DNA of 26,841 bases from a virus: positions 1 through 26,841 of IMG/VR virus record IMGVR_UViG_3300017917_004241. One strand, 5' to 3'. Positions 7,495 through 14,049 of this stretch are shown one piece after another; position 1 is the stretch's first letter, and every line of letters begins with the position of its first letter. A program made the translations under genes and the position numbers. The notes beneath the pieces are model-generated. The model was not told the origin of the DNA. It saw only the letters and a list, made by a program, of their open reading frames with translations, and made no database searches.

Positions 7495-7805
7495 TTTGAG
7501 TCGGGTTCAATCTGAATCTGCAAGGGATAGTTTTGACTGCGAGCACTCACTGTGACTTCCACACCCTTTTGTTCGGCAATTTCATAGGGCAGTACAGCAA
7601 CTGTGGCTTGACCGTTGTCGTGAATGTCCTGTGTGATCTTGAGTGCTGTTTCTGTGGTATAATCAAAAAATTGAATCAAACTGTCCACCACAAACTCCAT
7701 GGTGGTTGTGTTGTCGTTGAGATAGATCACTTTGAACAAAGACGGTTCTTTGGCGGACTCGTTGATTTTAATTTTTGTTTTTGTTGCTGCGTCAGCTTGT
7801 GACAT
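7491..7805 (-). CDS. clpS: ClpS-like adaptor of the Clp protease, 104 aa
   Basis: ClpS binds the N-domain of ClpA and delivers proteins with destabilising N-terminal residues to ClpAP. The protein has a short, charged N-terminal tail (about 20 residues, used to engage ClpA in cellular ClpS) and then the ClpS core: FKVIYLNDNTTTMEFVVDSL, ALKITQDIHDNG, EIAEQK and YPLQIQIEPD. Compared with the E. coli site as I recall it, the binding residues Asn30, Asp31, Thr34, Met36 and His62 are kept. The second acidic residue (E. coli Asp36) is Asn32, and the pocket residue corresponding to Met62 appears to be Thr. The ATG at 7805 has AAGGA at good spacing; a TTG two codons upstream is unlikely. It lies 3' of hsp20 in the same direction with a hairpin between. 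Binding is likely, but recognition may be altered or the protein may act as a decoy. Confidence 0.85.
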   Translation of the reverse strand: MSQADAATKTKIKINESAKEPSLFKVIYLNDNTTTMEFVVDSLIQFFDYTTETALKITQDIHDNGQATVAVLPYEIAEQKGVEVTVSARSQNYPLQIQIEPDSN

Positions 7806-7840
7806 ACTCAATCCTTTTATCCGTTTTAAGTTAAAGAAGT

Positions 7841-7863
7841 CAGTGGGAGCTGGGCCCCCACTG
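7841..7863 (-). terminator. hairpin between hsp20 and clpS
   Basis: CAGTGGG (7841-7847) pairs with CCCACTG (7857-7863) around a 9-base loop, 16 bases after the hsp20 stop. On the minus strand it is followed by a T-rich but interrupted run, so termination would be weak. It may be an attenuator that sets the hsp20:clpS ratio, or an mRNA 3'-end stabiliser. Confidence 0.45.
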
Positions 7864-7879
7864 TATTTACACTATTATA

Positions 7880-8326
7880 TCACTTTGTGTAGGTGATAGC
7901 AATGCTCTTTGGCTTTTTTTCCTCAGGAATAATGCGTTCCAGGCGGATAGACAAAATGCCATTGGTAATGCTGGCACCAGTGACTTCCACATACTCGGCC
8001 AGTGTAAAACTTCTTTCAAAGTCCCGCATGCTGATGCCTTGTACCACATACTCGGCACCAAATTCGTTTTCACGATTGCTGCTGCCTTTGACAGTGAGTA
8101 CATTTTTTTCCAAGTTGATGTCAATTTCGCCTTCAGCAAAACCAGCAACGGCCAGCTGAATAACAAAATTGTTTTCATCAATCTTTAGAATATTGTGTGG
8201 AGGATAGTTTGTAGTTTGTTGCGAAGTAACACGCATGATTTCGTCAAACATGTTGTCGAACCCAATTCCGAACTTGTGCAGTTGGGGGATATCAAAACTA
8301 CGAAGGGTGAGAGTTTTTGTCATCAT
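7880..8326 (-). CDS. hsp20: Hsp20/alpha-crystallin small heat-shock protein (IbpA-like), 148 aa
   Basis: Small heat-shock proteins hold unfolding proteins in an ATP-independent manner until DnaK or Clp machinery refolds them. The alpha-crystallin domain spans about residues 43-140: YPPHNILKIDENNFVIQLAVAGF, DINLEKNVLTVKG, the YVVQGISMRDFERSFTLAEYVEV segment (R/F-E-R-S-F is the family signature) and GASITNGILSIRLERIIPEEKKPKSI, whose last part is the beta-strand and I-x-I/V-like tail used for oligomerisation. The N-terminal arm (FGIGFDNMFDEI) matches IbpA-type proteins. Two adjacent ATGs (8326, 8323) follow AAGGAG; spacing favours 8323. Upstream is a stem-loop (8356-8383) and candidate promoters. 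Phage Hsp20 is common in T4-like cyanophages and is thought to aid virion assembly. Confidence 0.93.
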   Translation of the reverse strand: MMTKTLTLRSFDIPQLHKFGIGFDNMFDEIMRVTSQQTTNYPPHNILKIDENNFVIQLAVAGFAEGEIDINLEKNVLTVKGSSNRENEFGAEYVVQGISMRDFERSFTLAEYVEVTGASITNGILSIRLERIIPEEKKPKSIAITYTK

Positions 8327-8355
8327 AATCTCCTTTTAAAGCAAGTATGACATAT

Positions 8356-8383
8356 AATGTAGCCCGACCATCGGCGCTACATT
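8356..8383 (-). promoter_or_regulatory. bulged stem-loop in the hsp20 5' leader
   Basis: AATGTAGC (8356-8363) pairs with GCTACATT (8376-8383), and CCGA (8364-8367) continues the stem to TCGG (8371-8374) around a CCA loop with one bulged base at 8375: about 12 pairs. It lies after the stop of the gene at 8392 and at the predicted 5' end of the hsp20 mRNA. There is no following T-run on the minus strand, so a 5'-end stabiliser or regulator fits better than a terminator. Confidence 0.6.
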
Positions 8384-8385
8384 GT

Positions 8386-8418
8386 TATTTATTATACACG
8401 ATTCATTGGTTCTATCAA
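8386..8418 (-). promoter_or_regulatory. candidate promoter(s) for hsp20
   Basis: Two overlapping signals. A sigma-70-like pair TTGATA (8418-8413), 16-base spacer, TATAAT (8396-8391); and AATAAATA (8393-8386), matching the late-type NATAAATA motif. The TATAAT covers the stop codon of the gene at 8392. Either would start transcription close to the base of the stem-loop at 8356-8383. Confidence 0.5.
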
Positions 8419-8643
8419 ACGATAATCGAGCAAATAGTTCTGATAACCCTGATCTTTTGGTGCCCAGGTCAGAGCAAAAAAACTATAAGTTGTAGGGTCT
8501 TCGAATGTGACTCGTTTTTTAAATTTGTGAATTTTGGCTTTGTAAGGAATATTGTGTGTCCGGGACCAGTTATCTAGTTCTCGATTCAAATCGTAATCGT
8601 GTATTGCTGGAGAACTGTTGGGCAAAGTAAATTCAATATACAT
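8392..8643 (-). CDS. small phage protein of unknown function, 83 aa
   Basis: Not recognised. The ATG at 8643 has GGA six bases upstream. The sequence begins MYIEFTLPNSS and contains ELDNWSRTHNIPYKAKIHKFKKRVTFEDPTTYSFFALTW, of which the central basic part (KAKIHKFKKRVTFED) looks like two beta strands with a positive loop, followed by an aromatic C-terminal part (YQNYLLDYRLIEP). A small alpha/beta fold is likely, perhaps nucleic-acid-binding given the charge. It lies between hsp20 and bS21, each separated by a stem-loop, so it may be transcribed with bS21. Confidence 0.7.
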   Translation of the reverse strand: MYIEFTLPNSSPAIHDYDLNRELDNWSRTHNIPYKAKIHKFKKRVTFEDPTTYSFFALTWAPKDQGYQNYLLDYRLIEPMNRV

Positions 8644-8658
8644 TTACATTCCATGAAT

Positions 8659-8683
8659 ACAACCAGTTGTTAATAACTGTTGT
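8659..8683 (-). terminator. stem-loop downstream of the bS21 gene
   Basis: ACAAC-C-AGTT (8659-8668) pairs with AACTGTTGT (8675-8683) with one bulged C and a six-base loop. It lies 13 bases after the bS21 stop. There is no T-run, so it is more likely an mRNA 3'-end stabiliser or processing site than an intrinsic terminator. Confidence 0.35.
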
Positions 8684-8695
8684 TGATCAGATTTA

Positions 8696-8917
8696 TCAGT
8701 AAAGTTTTTTAGGCAGTTCTTGATCTGCCATTTTTTTCTTCCAGCGGTTCACAGCCGACGAATGCTTGCGTTTTCTAGTGGTTGTGGGCTTCTCGTAAAA
8801 TTCACGCTCTCTCAGCTCGTCCAACAGCCCCGATTCTGAGATTTTTTTCTTGAACTTACGCAATGCTCTTTCCACATTGTCGTCTTTGACTAGTACTGCT
8901 CGGCCTCTTAACTTCAT
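8696..8917 (-). CDS. rpsU: ribosomal protein bS21 homologue, 73 aa
   Basis: bS21 sits on the 30S platform near the anti-Shine-Dalgarno end of 16S rRNA and helps initiation. The protein has the bS21 layout: an N-terminal strand ([21 protein letters not shown]), the helical region ([24 protein letters not shown]) and an Arg/Lys-rich C-terminus. It matches the usual ~70 residues. An AGGGAGA sequence precedes the ATG at 8917 at good spacing, and AATAAATA (8942-8949) lies 24 bases upstream. bS21 is one of the ribosomal proteins most often carried by phages, where it may compete with the host copy and shift ribosomes to phage mRNAs; that role is inferred. Confidence 0.9.
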   Translation of the reverse strand: MKLRGRAVLVKDDNVERALRKFKKKISESGLLDELREREFYEKPTTTRKRKHSSAVNRWKKKMADQELPKKLY

Positions 8918-8940
8918 AGATCTCCCTAAAACTATGTAGT

Positions 8941-10350
8941 TTATTTATTGGCGCTGCTTTGTTTCAGCCGTTGTTGTATTTGTTCAACTTCAGCGTCAGT
9001 CAACAGTTCAGGGTCGTATTCGCCGTTGTTTAGCTTGGAGATCAGGTGATCTATATAAGCAGAGTCATAGCTGTACTGATCGCTGATATTTTTGTCTATT
9101 TCAATCCAGTTTTTGCCATTGAATTTGAACAGTGCGCTGGGCAGTCGATCAACCCGTAAAAAAGTATCGCCTTTGATGGGCTTGTCAGGCCAGGCAGTAC
9201 CAAAACCGCGCATAGTGCCCTGGGGAGGCTCGTTGTCGGCCTGTAAACTCATGTTTTCCCAAGGCAATTTATCTATTTTGCCTTCGCTGTATAACTGGCG
9301 CTGTTTTTTTATGGTTTCACCGGGGTTGGCATTTTTCCAGGCTTTGACTGCTGCCTTTTCGCTGTCTTCTGTGTCATTGGGGTCAGTGTTTGTGGGCACT
9401 GAATCAACAGGTGCAGGATGTTCAATTGGTATGTCAGCCGATTTTGTAAACGACGAAAAAGGCCACAGCGAACTAGACGGAGGCCAAAAACTTCGATAGG
9501 CGGGCTTGGGTGCTGACTCTTGTATCTGTTGAAGTTGTTGTATGGTCAATGCTCCATCGTCGGGTTCGTAGTCAGGCGGCGGGCCTCGAGATTTTTCTCT
9601 CTCCCATTTCATGCTTTCAGTGGCAGCCAGCAATAGCACAATGGCCAAAGGATCAAACACTACCACCAACACAATTATGACCCACCGCACAGCTCGTTCC
9701 AATACATTTACTTCAGGATTGTCGCCATACAGCAAAGCAGCGATGTACTTTATAGGACCAACTTCGGCTTCGACTTTGCGTACTTCGGCAGCAATAGGTG
9801 CCCGTTCCTCATTAAGGCGGGCAATAGTGCTCTGTTCGGTGGCAATTTCTTGAAGTAGTCTAGTGCGTTCTCTGGCCTGAGATCTGCGTATCTGTACCGC
9901 CTTGTCGGCACCCTTTTCGTCTTGACTTCTACCCATAACCTGATCCACAGCCTCATCCAGCTGCCTGAGTGCTTTGCGATTTGCATCTATGTTGTCTTTG
10001 GCCAGTTTAATTTTTTCGTCGTACACAGCAATCTTGGCCTGCACATCGCCGCTGACCAGGCTTTGGTCACTGTGTGCCTTGCTTAGGAATCCAAATATGC
10101 CCATGGATGTAATGGCCATGAGAATGACCACGGCTGGAACCAGATACAGTTTCATGATCAGTCTACACTGGCGCCAGTATTCATGCAGCCACAGAGTTGC
10201 TACCACTTTGCCCAATTCCAATATAGAACCCATTATAATAATGGGAATCACCGCTGCGGCAAAGATTGCGGCCAGGCCTGCAATTGAATAATAGGCAGCA
10301 ATCACCGACAGACTCAGTGCCACTGCCAATGTCACATAACTTAAGAGCAT
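8941..10350 (-). CDS. membrane protein with long coiled coil, 469 aa, unknown function
   Basis: Four hydrophobic segments are seen: about residues 4-24, 26-46, 68-90 and 221-244. Between the third and fourth is a long charged heptad-like helix (about 102-195, rich in K, E, Q and R), so the protein probably has paired membrane anchors joined by a coiled coil. The C-terminal ~220 residues are soluble: Pro-rich ([17 protein letters not shown]), an A-W-K-N-A-N-P-G stretch, and a final domain [15 protein letters not shown]...[22 protein letters not shown]. Similar topology occurs in T4-like environmental phages, as I recall, without known function; a role in the host envelope (superinfection exclusion, lysis timing or virion egress) is possible. 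The ATG at 10350 has no SD and lies 5 bases after AATAAATA. Its own last codons AAT AAA TAA repeat that motif. Confidence 0.75.
   Translation of the reverse strand: MLLSYVTLAVALSLSVIAAYYSIAGLAAIFAAAVIPIIIMGSILELGKVVATLWLHEYWRQCRLIMKLYLVPAVVILMAITSMGIFGFLSKAHSDQSLVSGDVQAKIAVYDEKIKLAKDNIDANRKALRQLDEAVDQVMGRSQDEKGADKAVQIRRSQARERTRLLQEIATEQSTIARLNEERAPIAAEVRKVEAEVGPIKYIAALLYGDNPEVNVLERAVRWVIIVLVVVFDPLAIVLLLAATESMKWEREKSRGPPPDYEPDDGALTIQQLQQIQESAPKPAYRSFWPPSSSLWPFSSFTKSADIPIEHPAPVDSVPTNTDPNDTEDSEKAAVKAWKNANPGETIKKQRQLYSEGKIDKLPWENMSLQADNEPPQGTMRGFGTAWPDKPIKGDTFLRVDRLPSALFKFNGKNWIEIDKNISDQYSYDSAYIDHLISKLNNGEYDPELLTDAEVEQIQQRLKQSSANK
8942..8949 (-). promoter_or_regulatory. late-type promoter motif AATAAATA upstream of bS21
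   Basis: AATAAATA fits the NATAAATA late motif of T4-like phages. It is made by the last two sense codons and stop of the membrane-protein gene, inside a 12-base GCCAATAAATAA (8941-8952) repeated exactly at 10355-10366. The bS21 ATG is 24 bases further on, leaving a short leader that contains its SD. Confidence 0.45.
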
Positions 10351-10354
10351 AGAT

Positions 10355-10639
10355 TTATTTATTGGCCTCTACGCCAGCAATTATGCTGTGTTTAACACTG
10401 ATCCAAGTAGCAAACTGTGGATCAGGCACACGAAACCAAATACGAATAGGTTTCTTGTGCCAATTATTGTCTAGTTTGCGTTTGGTTTTGGGTTGGCAAC
10501 GCCAGTTGTTGCGACCATAGAGTTCGTTGGCTTCGCGTACTACACGATACCATGCATTGGTTGTGGTTACTTCGATCCAGACTGTGTAAAAGTGCGCATC
10601 GGTAGTTGTTTTTTTAAGCGAATCAAGGGACAATGACAT
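10355..10639 (-). CDS. small basic phage protein of unknown function, 94 aa
   Basis: Not recognised. It is basic and aromatic: FYTVWIEVTTTNAWYRVVRE, then NNWRCQPKTKRKLDNNWHKKPIRIWFRVPD and a C-terminal WISVKHSIIAGVEANK. The mix of strands with a Lys/Arg patch suggests nucleic-acid binding. The ATG at 10639 has no clear SD. It ends 4 bases before the start of the membrane protein gene, and its terminal codons AAT AAA TAA form the AATAAATA motif for that gene. Confidence 0.68.
   Translation of the reverse strand: MSLSLDSLKKTTTDAHFYTVWIEVTTTNAWYRVVREANELYGRNNWRCQPKTKRKLDNNWHKKPIRIWFRVPDPQFATWISVKHSIIAGVEANK
10356..10363 (-). promoter_or_regulatory. late-type promoter motif AATAAATA upstream of the membrane protein gene
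   Basis: This is the second copy of the 12-base GCCAATAAATAA (10355-10366), again covering a gene's last codons and stop. It ends 5 bases before the ATG at 10350, which has no SD. If it is a promoter, the mRNA would begin at or beside the ATG and be leaderless. Confidence 0.45.
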
Positions 10640-10657
10640 ATCAAAGAGGTCACTATT

Positions 10658-10861
10658 TTAATAAACAAAAAGTTCTTTCACTGCATGAACCCCACTTGGC
10701 TTACCCCAACTTCCTGGTTGGTTTTGACTTTCGTCTGGGGCAGTGTCGCACCCGAATGGATTTACTCTGTTAGCCACGGACTGTGCGCCCCAGTCCACAG
10801 TACCATCAATTATGCTACCAATGCGCAAAACTATTTTAGCGTCTTGGCAGCAGATTGTCAA
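10658..10861 (-). CDS. possible small protein with TTG start, 67 aa
   Basis: A TTG at 10861 overlaps the TGA of the preceding gene in the same TTGA arrangement used by the D-amino-acid dehydrogenase gene at 25366, and the frame fills an otherwise empty 220-base stretch of the operon. The product is plausible as a protein (contains DGTVDWGAQSVANRVNPFG and ESQNQPGSWGKPSGV) but has no recognised motif. Against it: there is no SD, the start is TTG, and plus-strand readings also exist here. If rejected, 10640-10857 holds nothing else that I can support. Confidence 0.42.
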   Translation of the reverse strand: MTICCQDAKIVLRIGSIIDGTVDWGAQSVANRVNPFGCDTAPDESQNQPGSWGKPSGVHAVKELFVY

Positions 10862-11268
10862 GCTGGAGAAATTTCAAGTTCCCCAGATGCCCAACATTCG
10901 GTTTCGTAGTTGTACCAACCTTCGCCCTCCCAGGCATCATAACCATCTTCGTCCCAGAGTTCTTCTAGTCGCTCGCGTTCTTCGTCGCTGATGTCTTCTG
11001 GCCAAACAACATCACCATACCATCCATCGTCTAAACTGTCCAGTTCAATGTTTTCTACATTTTCGTCGCAGTAGTCATACATGTTGATGGCATCACCACC
11101 GGGACCTTCAGTTTGCAACAGCACAGGAGGTTTGTCGTCGTTGGTTTCCACGGTCCAAGATCCCCAACGAAATCCAGTGATACGGCGGATGACCATGTCA
11201 CCTTTTTGCCACAGCTCGTGTTCTTCTACCGACTTTTTGTCTACAGTTTTAACGGTCCAATATGTCAT
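10858..11268 (-). CDS. acidic conserved phage protein, 136 aa
   Basis: The start is the ATG at 11268, whose ATGA overlaps the preceding stop; the longer frame to 11379 lies inside the neighbour. The protein opens MTYWTVKTVDKKSVEEHELW, has GFRWGSWTVETND and then a strongly acidic half (MYDYCDENVENIELDSLDDGWYGDVVWPEDISDEERERLEELWDEDGYDAWE is the region, residues about 63-117), ending WASGELEISPA. Similar acidic proteins with a W-T-V-K-T opening and a D-x-D/E-rich C-terminus are common in T4-like phages of cyanobacteria, from memory, and have no assigned function. The acidity and size would suit a DNA mimic, but nothing beyond composition supports that. It probably works with the 313-aa protein upstream, to which it is translationally coupled. 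Confidence 0.76.
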   Translation of the reverse strand: MTYWTVKTVDKKSVEEHELWQKGDMVIRRITGFRWGSWTVETNDDKPPVLLQTEGPGGDAINMYDYCDENVENIELDSLDDGWYGDVVWPEDISDEERERLEELWDEDGYDAWEGEGWYNYETECWASGELEISPA

Positions 11269-12206
11269 TTGTCGAACTCCAAAAAGATTTGATCTAGTTC
11301 CTCGCGCAGGTCTTGCTCGTCGGGATTGTAGGCAATACCTTGCCACAATTTTACTTTGAGTTTTTCGTTTTGATCCCACTCATTGTGCCAAAACTCGCCG
11401 TTCCAAATGGCACGATATTCATAGCCACCTGTAGTTTTGACATTGTAAGAACCTTCTCGCACAGGTTTGATTTTGGCAGGATACCACTCAGTCAATCCGT
11501 ATTTGATGTCGTCCATGTCTCTATAACGTTCGAACCCTTTGTGATCAACGTTGCTGCCTGCAATATAAAAGGCTTGATCAGAACCTTTGCCCGATGTGTC
11601 TCCGCCGTAGTTGTCTAGTTCTATATCATCATATGTGACACCGGTAACAATTTCATTACCATCAAACTCGCACAGATTAAGACAAAGTTTTTCTGGATCA
11701 AACGGAGTACGAAGTTCAATGTCGGCTTCATAGAAGTTACCTTTGTCGCTGCTGTAGCCTAAAAATACCACTGTGCCCTTAGGCTGGCTGTCAATCCATA
11801 CTTCTTCTGTGGTACTGAGCATGACATCGCATCCGTCCAACTCGTTGAGATCGCGCTCGTACACAACATTGCCTTTGTCATCTGTGATTTGCATGGTTCC
11901 CGCCGACTTGTCTACACCATACACATGCCCTATGTTCTCGCATTCGTACCAACTGCCTGGGGCAAATGGCCACATCTCTTCGGGAATATTGTGCTGAGTG
12001 GCATAATCTGAATCCCAAGAAAAATCCGCAACACTGAGTCTGCGACTGCGAAAATAATCGTAAATTTTCCGATCCACTGTGCCCATGGCATATTCACCGC
12101 CATAGCCCCAGATGTTGATCTTGTAGGTACAAGGAGTAAACTTCAAGTGCTCTAGCAATTCTTCATTGGAAATGCCAGTGCTGTGTACAGTTTTGGACTT
12201 GGGCAT
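11265..12206 (-). CDS. conserved phage protein of unknown function, 313 aa
   Basis: Not recognised by function. The ATG at 12206 has AAGGA at good spacing, one base after the stop of the BI-1-like gene. The protein begins MPKSKTVHSTGISNEELLEHL and has a segment IWGYGGEYAMGTVDRKIYDYF near residue 33. After a central strand-rich part, the C-terminus has YRAIWNGEFWHNEWD and KLWQGIAYNPDEQDL with an acidic tail. Large numbers of Trp, Tyr, Asp and Gly and short strands indicate a beta-rich globular protein; no signal or TM segment. It overlaps the next gene by ATGA. Its position between two membrane-protein genes is suggestive but not diagnostic. Confidence 0.75.
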   Translation of the reverse strand: MPKSKTVHSTGISNEELLEHLKFTPCTYKINIWGYGGEYAMGTVDRKIYDYFRSRRLSVADFSWDSDYATQHNIPEEMWPFAPGSWYECENIGHVYGVDKSAGTMQITDDKGNVVYERDLNELDGCDVMLSTTEEVWIDSQPKGTVVFLGYSSDKGNFYEADIELRTPFDPEKLCLNLCEFDGNEIVTGVTYDDIELDNYGGDTSGKGSDQAFYIAGSNVDHKGFERYRDMDDIKYGLTEWYPAKIKPVREGSYNVKTTGGYEYRAIWNGEFWHNEWDQNEKLKVKLWQGIAYNPDEQDLREELDQIFLEFDK

Positions 12207-12207
12207 G

Positions 12208-12891
12208 TTATTCCTTACGGCCGCCGAGCAATTGCAGCAGGCTGATGAACAGATTAATAAAGTTCAAGTACAAGGTCAAGGCACCCATAATTTCCTCTGT
12301 GGTTCCTGCAGAATCTTGGGAGATATTTTCTCTAATCTGTTGTGTGTCGTAGGCAGTGAGACCCAAGAATACCACAATGGCCACAGCCGAGATCAACATT
12401 TGAAATGCCGACGAACCAATGAAGATGTTGACAATACTGGCAATGATAATGGCAATCAGCGCAACAAAACAGTACTTGCCAATGCTGTCAAGATTCTGTT
12501 TGGTAAAGTAACCATACGCACTGAGCACACCGAACAGCACAGCAGCACCCATGAATGCTGTGACAATGCTGCCTAGAGTATAAACTGCAAACAGCATGGC
12601 CATGCTAAGACCCATGAGCGCAGCAAAACCGTGCAACAGACCAAATGCCACTGCTGTGGGCGGCTGCTTGTTCAACACAAACGGGATAGCAAACACTGCT
12701 ACCAAGGGTGCAAAAATCACAACCCATTTCATAACACCAGTGAAAAAGAAGTTTAGCAGCGCAGGGCTAGCAGCAACATTGCCGGCCACAAACATTGACA
12801 TGATCACAGCCAGCATCATTTGAAAATAAACACGCCCCATGGCCTCGTTGATGGCTGGGGCTGTTCGATAAGTTACAGTGGTAGAATACAT
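12208..12891 (-). CDS. Bax inhibitor-1/YccA family membrane protein, 227 aa
   Basis: Multi-pass membrane protein with about seven hydrophobic helices. The C-terminal signature is clear: VFLGLTAYDTQQIRENI followed by LTLYLNFINLFISLLQLLGG, as in bacterial BI-1/YccA proteins (the YDTQ-x-I and LDFINLF-like parts). Another shared feature is the internal repeat of small Gly/Ala-rich helices (AFGLLHGFAALMGLSMAM). In E. coli YccA binds and inhibits the FtsH protease; other members are calcium or pH-sensitive channels. The ATG at 12891 has AGGAG at six bases; the GTG just before it is not needed. It sits at the end of a three-gene run with small unknowns upstream. A phage copy could protect phage or membrane proteins from FtsH during infection; this is an inference. 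Confidence 0.86.
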   Translation of the reverse strand: MYSTTVTYRTAPAINEAMGRVYFQMMLAVIMSMFVAGNVAASPALLNFFFTGVMKWVVIFAPLVAVFAIPFVLNKQPPTAVAFGLLHGFAALMGLSMAMLFAVYTLGSIVTAFMGAAVLFGVLSAYGYFTKQNLDSIGKYCFVALIAIIIASIVNIFIGSSAFQMLISAVAIVVFLGLTAYDTQQIRENISQDSAGTTEEIMGALTLYLNFINLFISLLQLLGGRKE

Positions 12892-12907
12892 CACAGTCTC
12901 CTTTTGA

Positions 12908-13369
12908 TTAAATTAAGTTGGATTCCTTGGTCAATTTACTGACCAACAGGAATTGTTCGTAGGCCTGTTTCACTGTTGGGTTCTTCAACAGTTTGTCGGC
13001 TTCCTGTTGCATGGCACGAATGCCAGCTTGAGCAATGTCTCTGGTACTGCTAAAATTTATGCTAAACATTTCGTCGCCGAACGCAGCCTTCATTTCTTCC
13101 CAGGCCGCACGTTGTCGTTTGGTCAGCGCCGGTTTGACAGGGCTGGCTTGACTTTGTTCGTGAATGGCCTGGCAAATGGCATCTTCGGCTGCACAACCAG
13201 CAGCAATCATTGCAGCATAGTCGGGATCAATGCTGTATCTAAAACTTTGTACCCCGGGTTGGCAAATTACCAAGGATGCGCCCTGCGGAAAGCTGTGCAT
13301 GATTTCAGTGTTGTACTCAGCAACAGGCACATATCTACGTCCAACTTTCTCGTAAAAAACCTTTTTCAC
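12908..13369 (-). CDS. conserved phage protein of unknown function, 153 aa
   Basis: The start is GTG at 13369, sharing its G with the TAG stop of the gene upstream, with AAGGA 9 bases before. The next ATG is at codon 24, so GTG is preferred. The sequence reads VPVAEYNTEIMHSFPQGASLVICQPG, then YSIDPDYAAMIAAGCAAEDAI and a helical C-terminal half (KRQRAAWEEMKAAFGDEMFSINF, SSTRDIAQAGIRAMQQEADKLLKNPTVKQAYEQFLLVSKLT). No catalytic motif is apparent. The N-terminal half is probably beta and the remainder helical. Function unknown. Confidence 0.72.
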   Translation of the reverse strand: MKKVFYEKVGRRYVPVAEYNTEIMHSFPQGASLVICQPGVQSFRYSIDPDYAAMIAAGCAAEDAICQAIHEQSQASPVKPALTKRQRAAWEEMKAAFGDEMFSINFSSTRDIAQAGIRAMQQEADKLLKNPTVKQAYEQFLLVSKLTKESNLI

Positions 13370-13608
13370 TAGTTTTTGTCCTTGAGAGTTTTAAACACCA
13401 TTTCTTTGGCGCGGGCTTCGTCGTCAACGCTTTCTGCTTTTAACATTTTCCTTGACATGTCAAGCATGAAGATAAACAGTTCTTCTTTGCCAATTTCGGT
13501 CCAGTGACTGAAGTCATGATTCATATCGCTGCGATAAAACAATTCGCGCTCTTTCATCATTTCTAGTAGGCCACCGTACAACTGATTTTTCACTGCTGAT
13601 CTGCGCAT
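13369..13608 (-). CDS. small helical phage protein, 79 aa
   Basis: Not recognised. The ATG at 13608 has AAGGTG upstream. It is nearly all helix by composition (VKNQLYGGLLEMMKERELFYRS, KEELFIFMLDMSRKMLKAESVDDEARAKEMVFKTLKD). Its stop overlaps the GTG of the next gene by one base, so the two are translationally coupled and probably act together. Confidence 0.7.
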   Translation of the reverse strand: MRRSAVKNQLYGGLLEMMKERELFYRSDMNHDFSHWTEIGKEELFIFMLDMSRKMLKAESVDDEARAKEMVFKTLKDKN

Positions 13609-13620
13609 AATATTTACACC

Positions 13621-14049
13621 TTATGACAAGTTTTTATTTTGAGCTTGCAGATCAACATTGGTCAGGCCCGCCAATACTTGAAATTTATTCCAGGCATCTT
13701 TGACAGCGGGTTTGTCTTCTAAATCTTCTGAGCACAACACTGTTTCCAGCCAGTGGTAAGGCAGGCGTCGCGCATATGCACCAAACTTGCGGGGCTGATG
13801 CAATTTGCCCTGATGCCATAATTCCTTGCTCACTGTACGAAATTCTTCTTCACTATAATCAGAGTTGCCCCATTCCATGTATGTGTTAAGATAAGAGCCC
13901 TGACTGTAGCCCGCCCAGATGTTGCCCCACTCTGTGTCTACATTGGGATCAAAATCTGTGCGAGCAATGATCACCAATACATCGTCGATGTCTACATGAC
14001 CTTCTACTATGTCGCGCACACAGCGACTAAAACTAAGACCGATTTTCAT
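13621..14049 (-). CDS. conserved phage protein of unknown function, 142 aa
   Basis: The ATG at 14049 directly follows the TAA of the gene upstream. The protein opens MKIGLSFSRCVRDIVEGHVD and contains VLVIIARTDFDP and GNIWAGYSQG; the later part has EEEFRTVSKELWHQGKLHQPRKFGAYARRLPYHWLETVLCSED. I recall similar proteins in many T4-like phages without assigned function. The G-L-S-F/Y-S-R opening and the PRKFGA...HWLET segment are the most distinctive parts. Soluble; no membrane segment. Part of the ligase operon. Confidence 0.72.
   Translation of the reverse strand: MKIGLSFSRCVRDIVEGHVDIDDVLVIIARTDFDPNVDTEWGNIWAGYSQGSYLNTYMEWGNSDYSEEEFRTVSKELWHQGKLHQPRKFGAYARRLPYHWLETVLCSEDLEDKPAVKDAWNKFQVLAGLTNVDLQAQNKNLS

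Noticed and set aside
8659-8683. Stem-loop after bS21 as an intrinsic terminator
   Set aside because: No T-run follows on the minus strand, so it is listed only as a low-confidence stem-loop.
9092-9499. 135-aa plus-strand reading frame
   Set aside because: Antisense to the soluble domain of the membrane protein gene, without promoter or SD.
10685-10909. Plus-strand reading frame with signal-like start
   Set aside because: It runs into the antisense of the gene at 10858 and has no SD; the minus-strand frame fits the operon better, though weakly.
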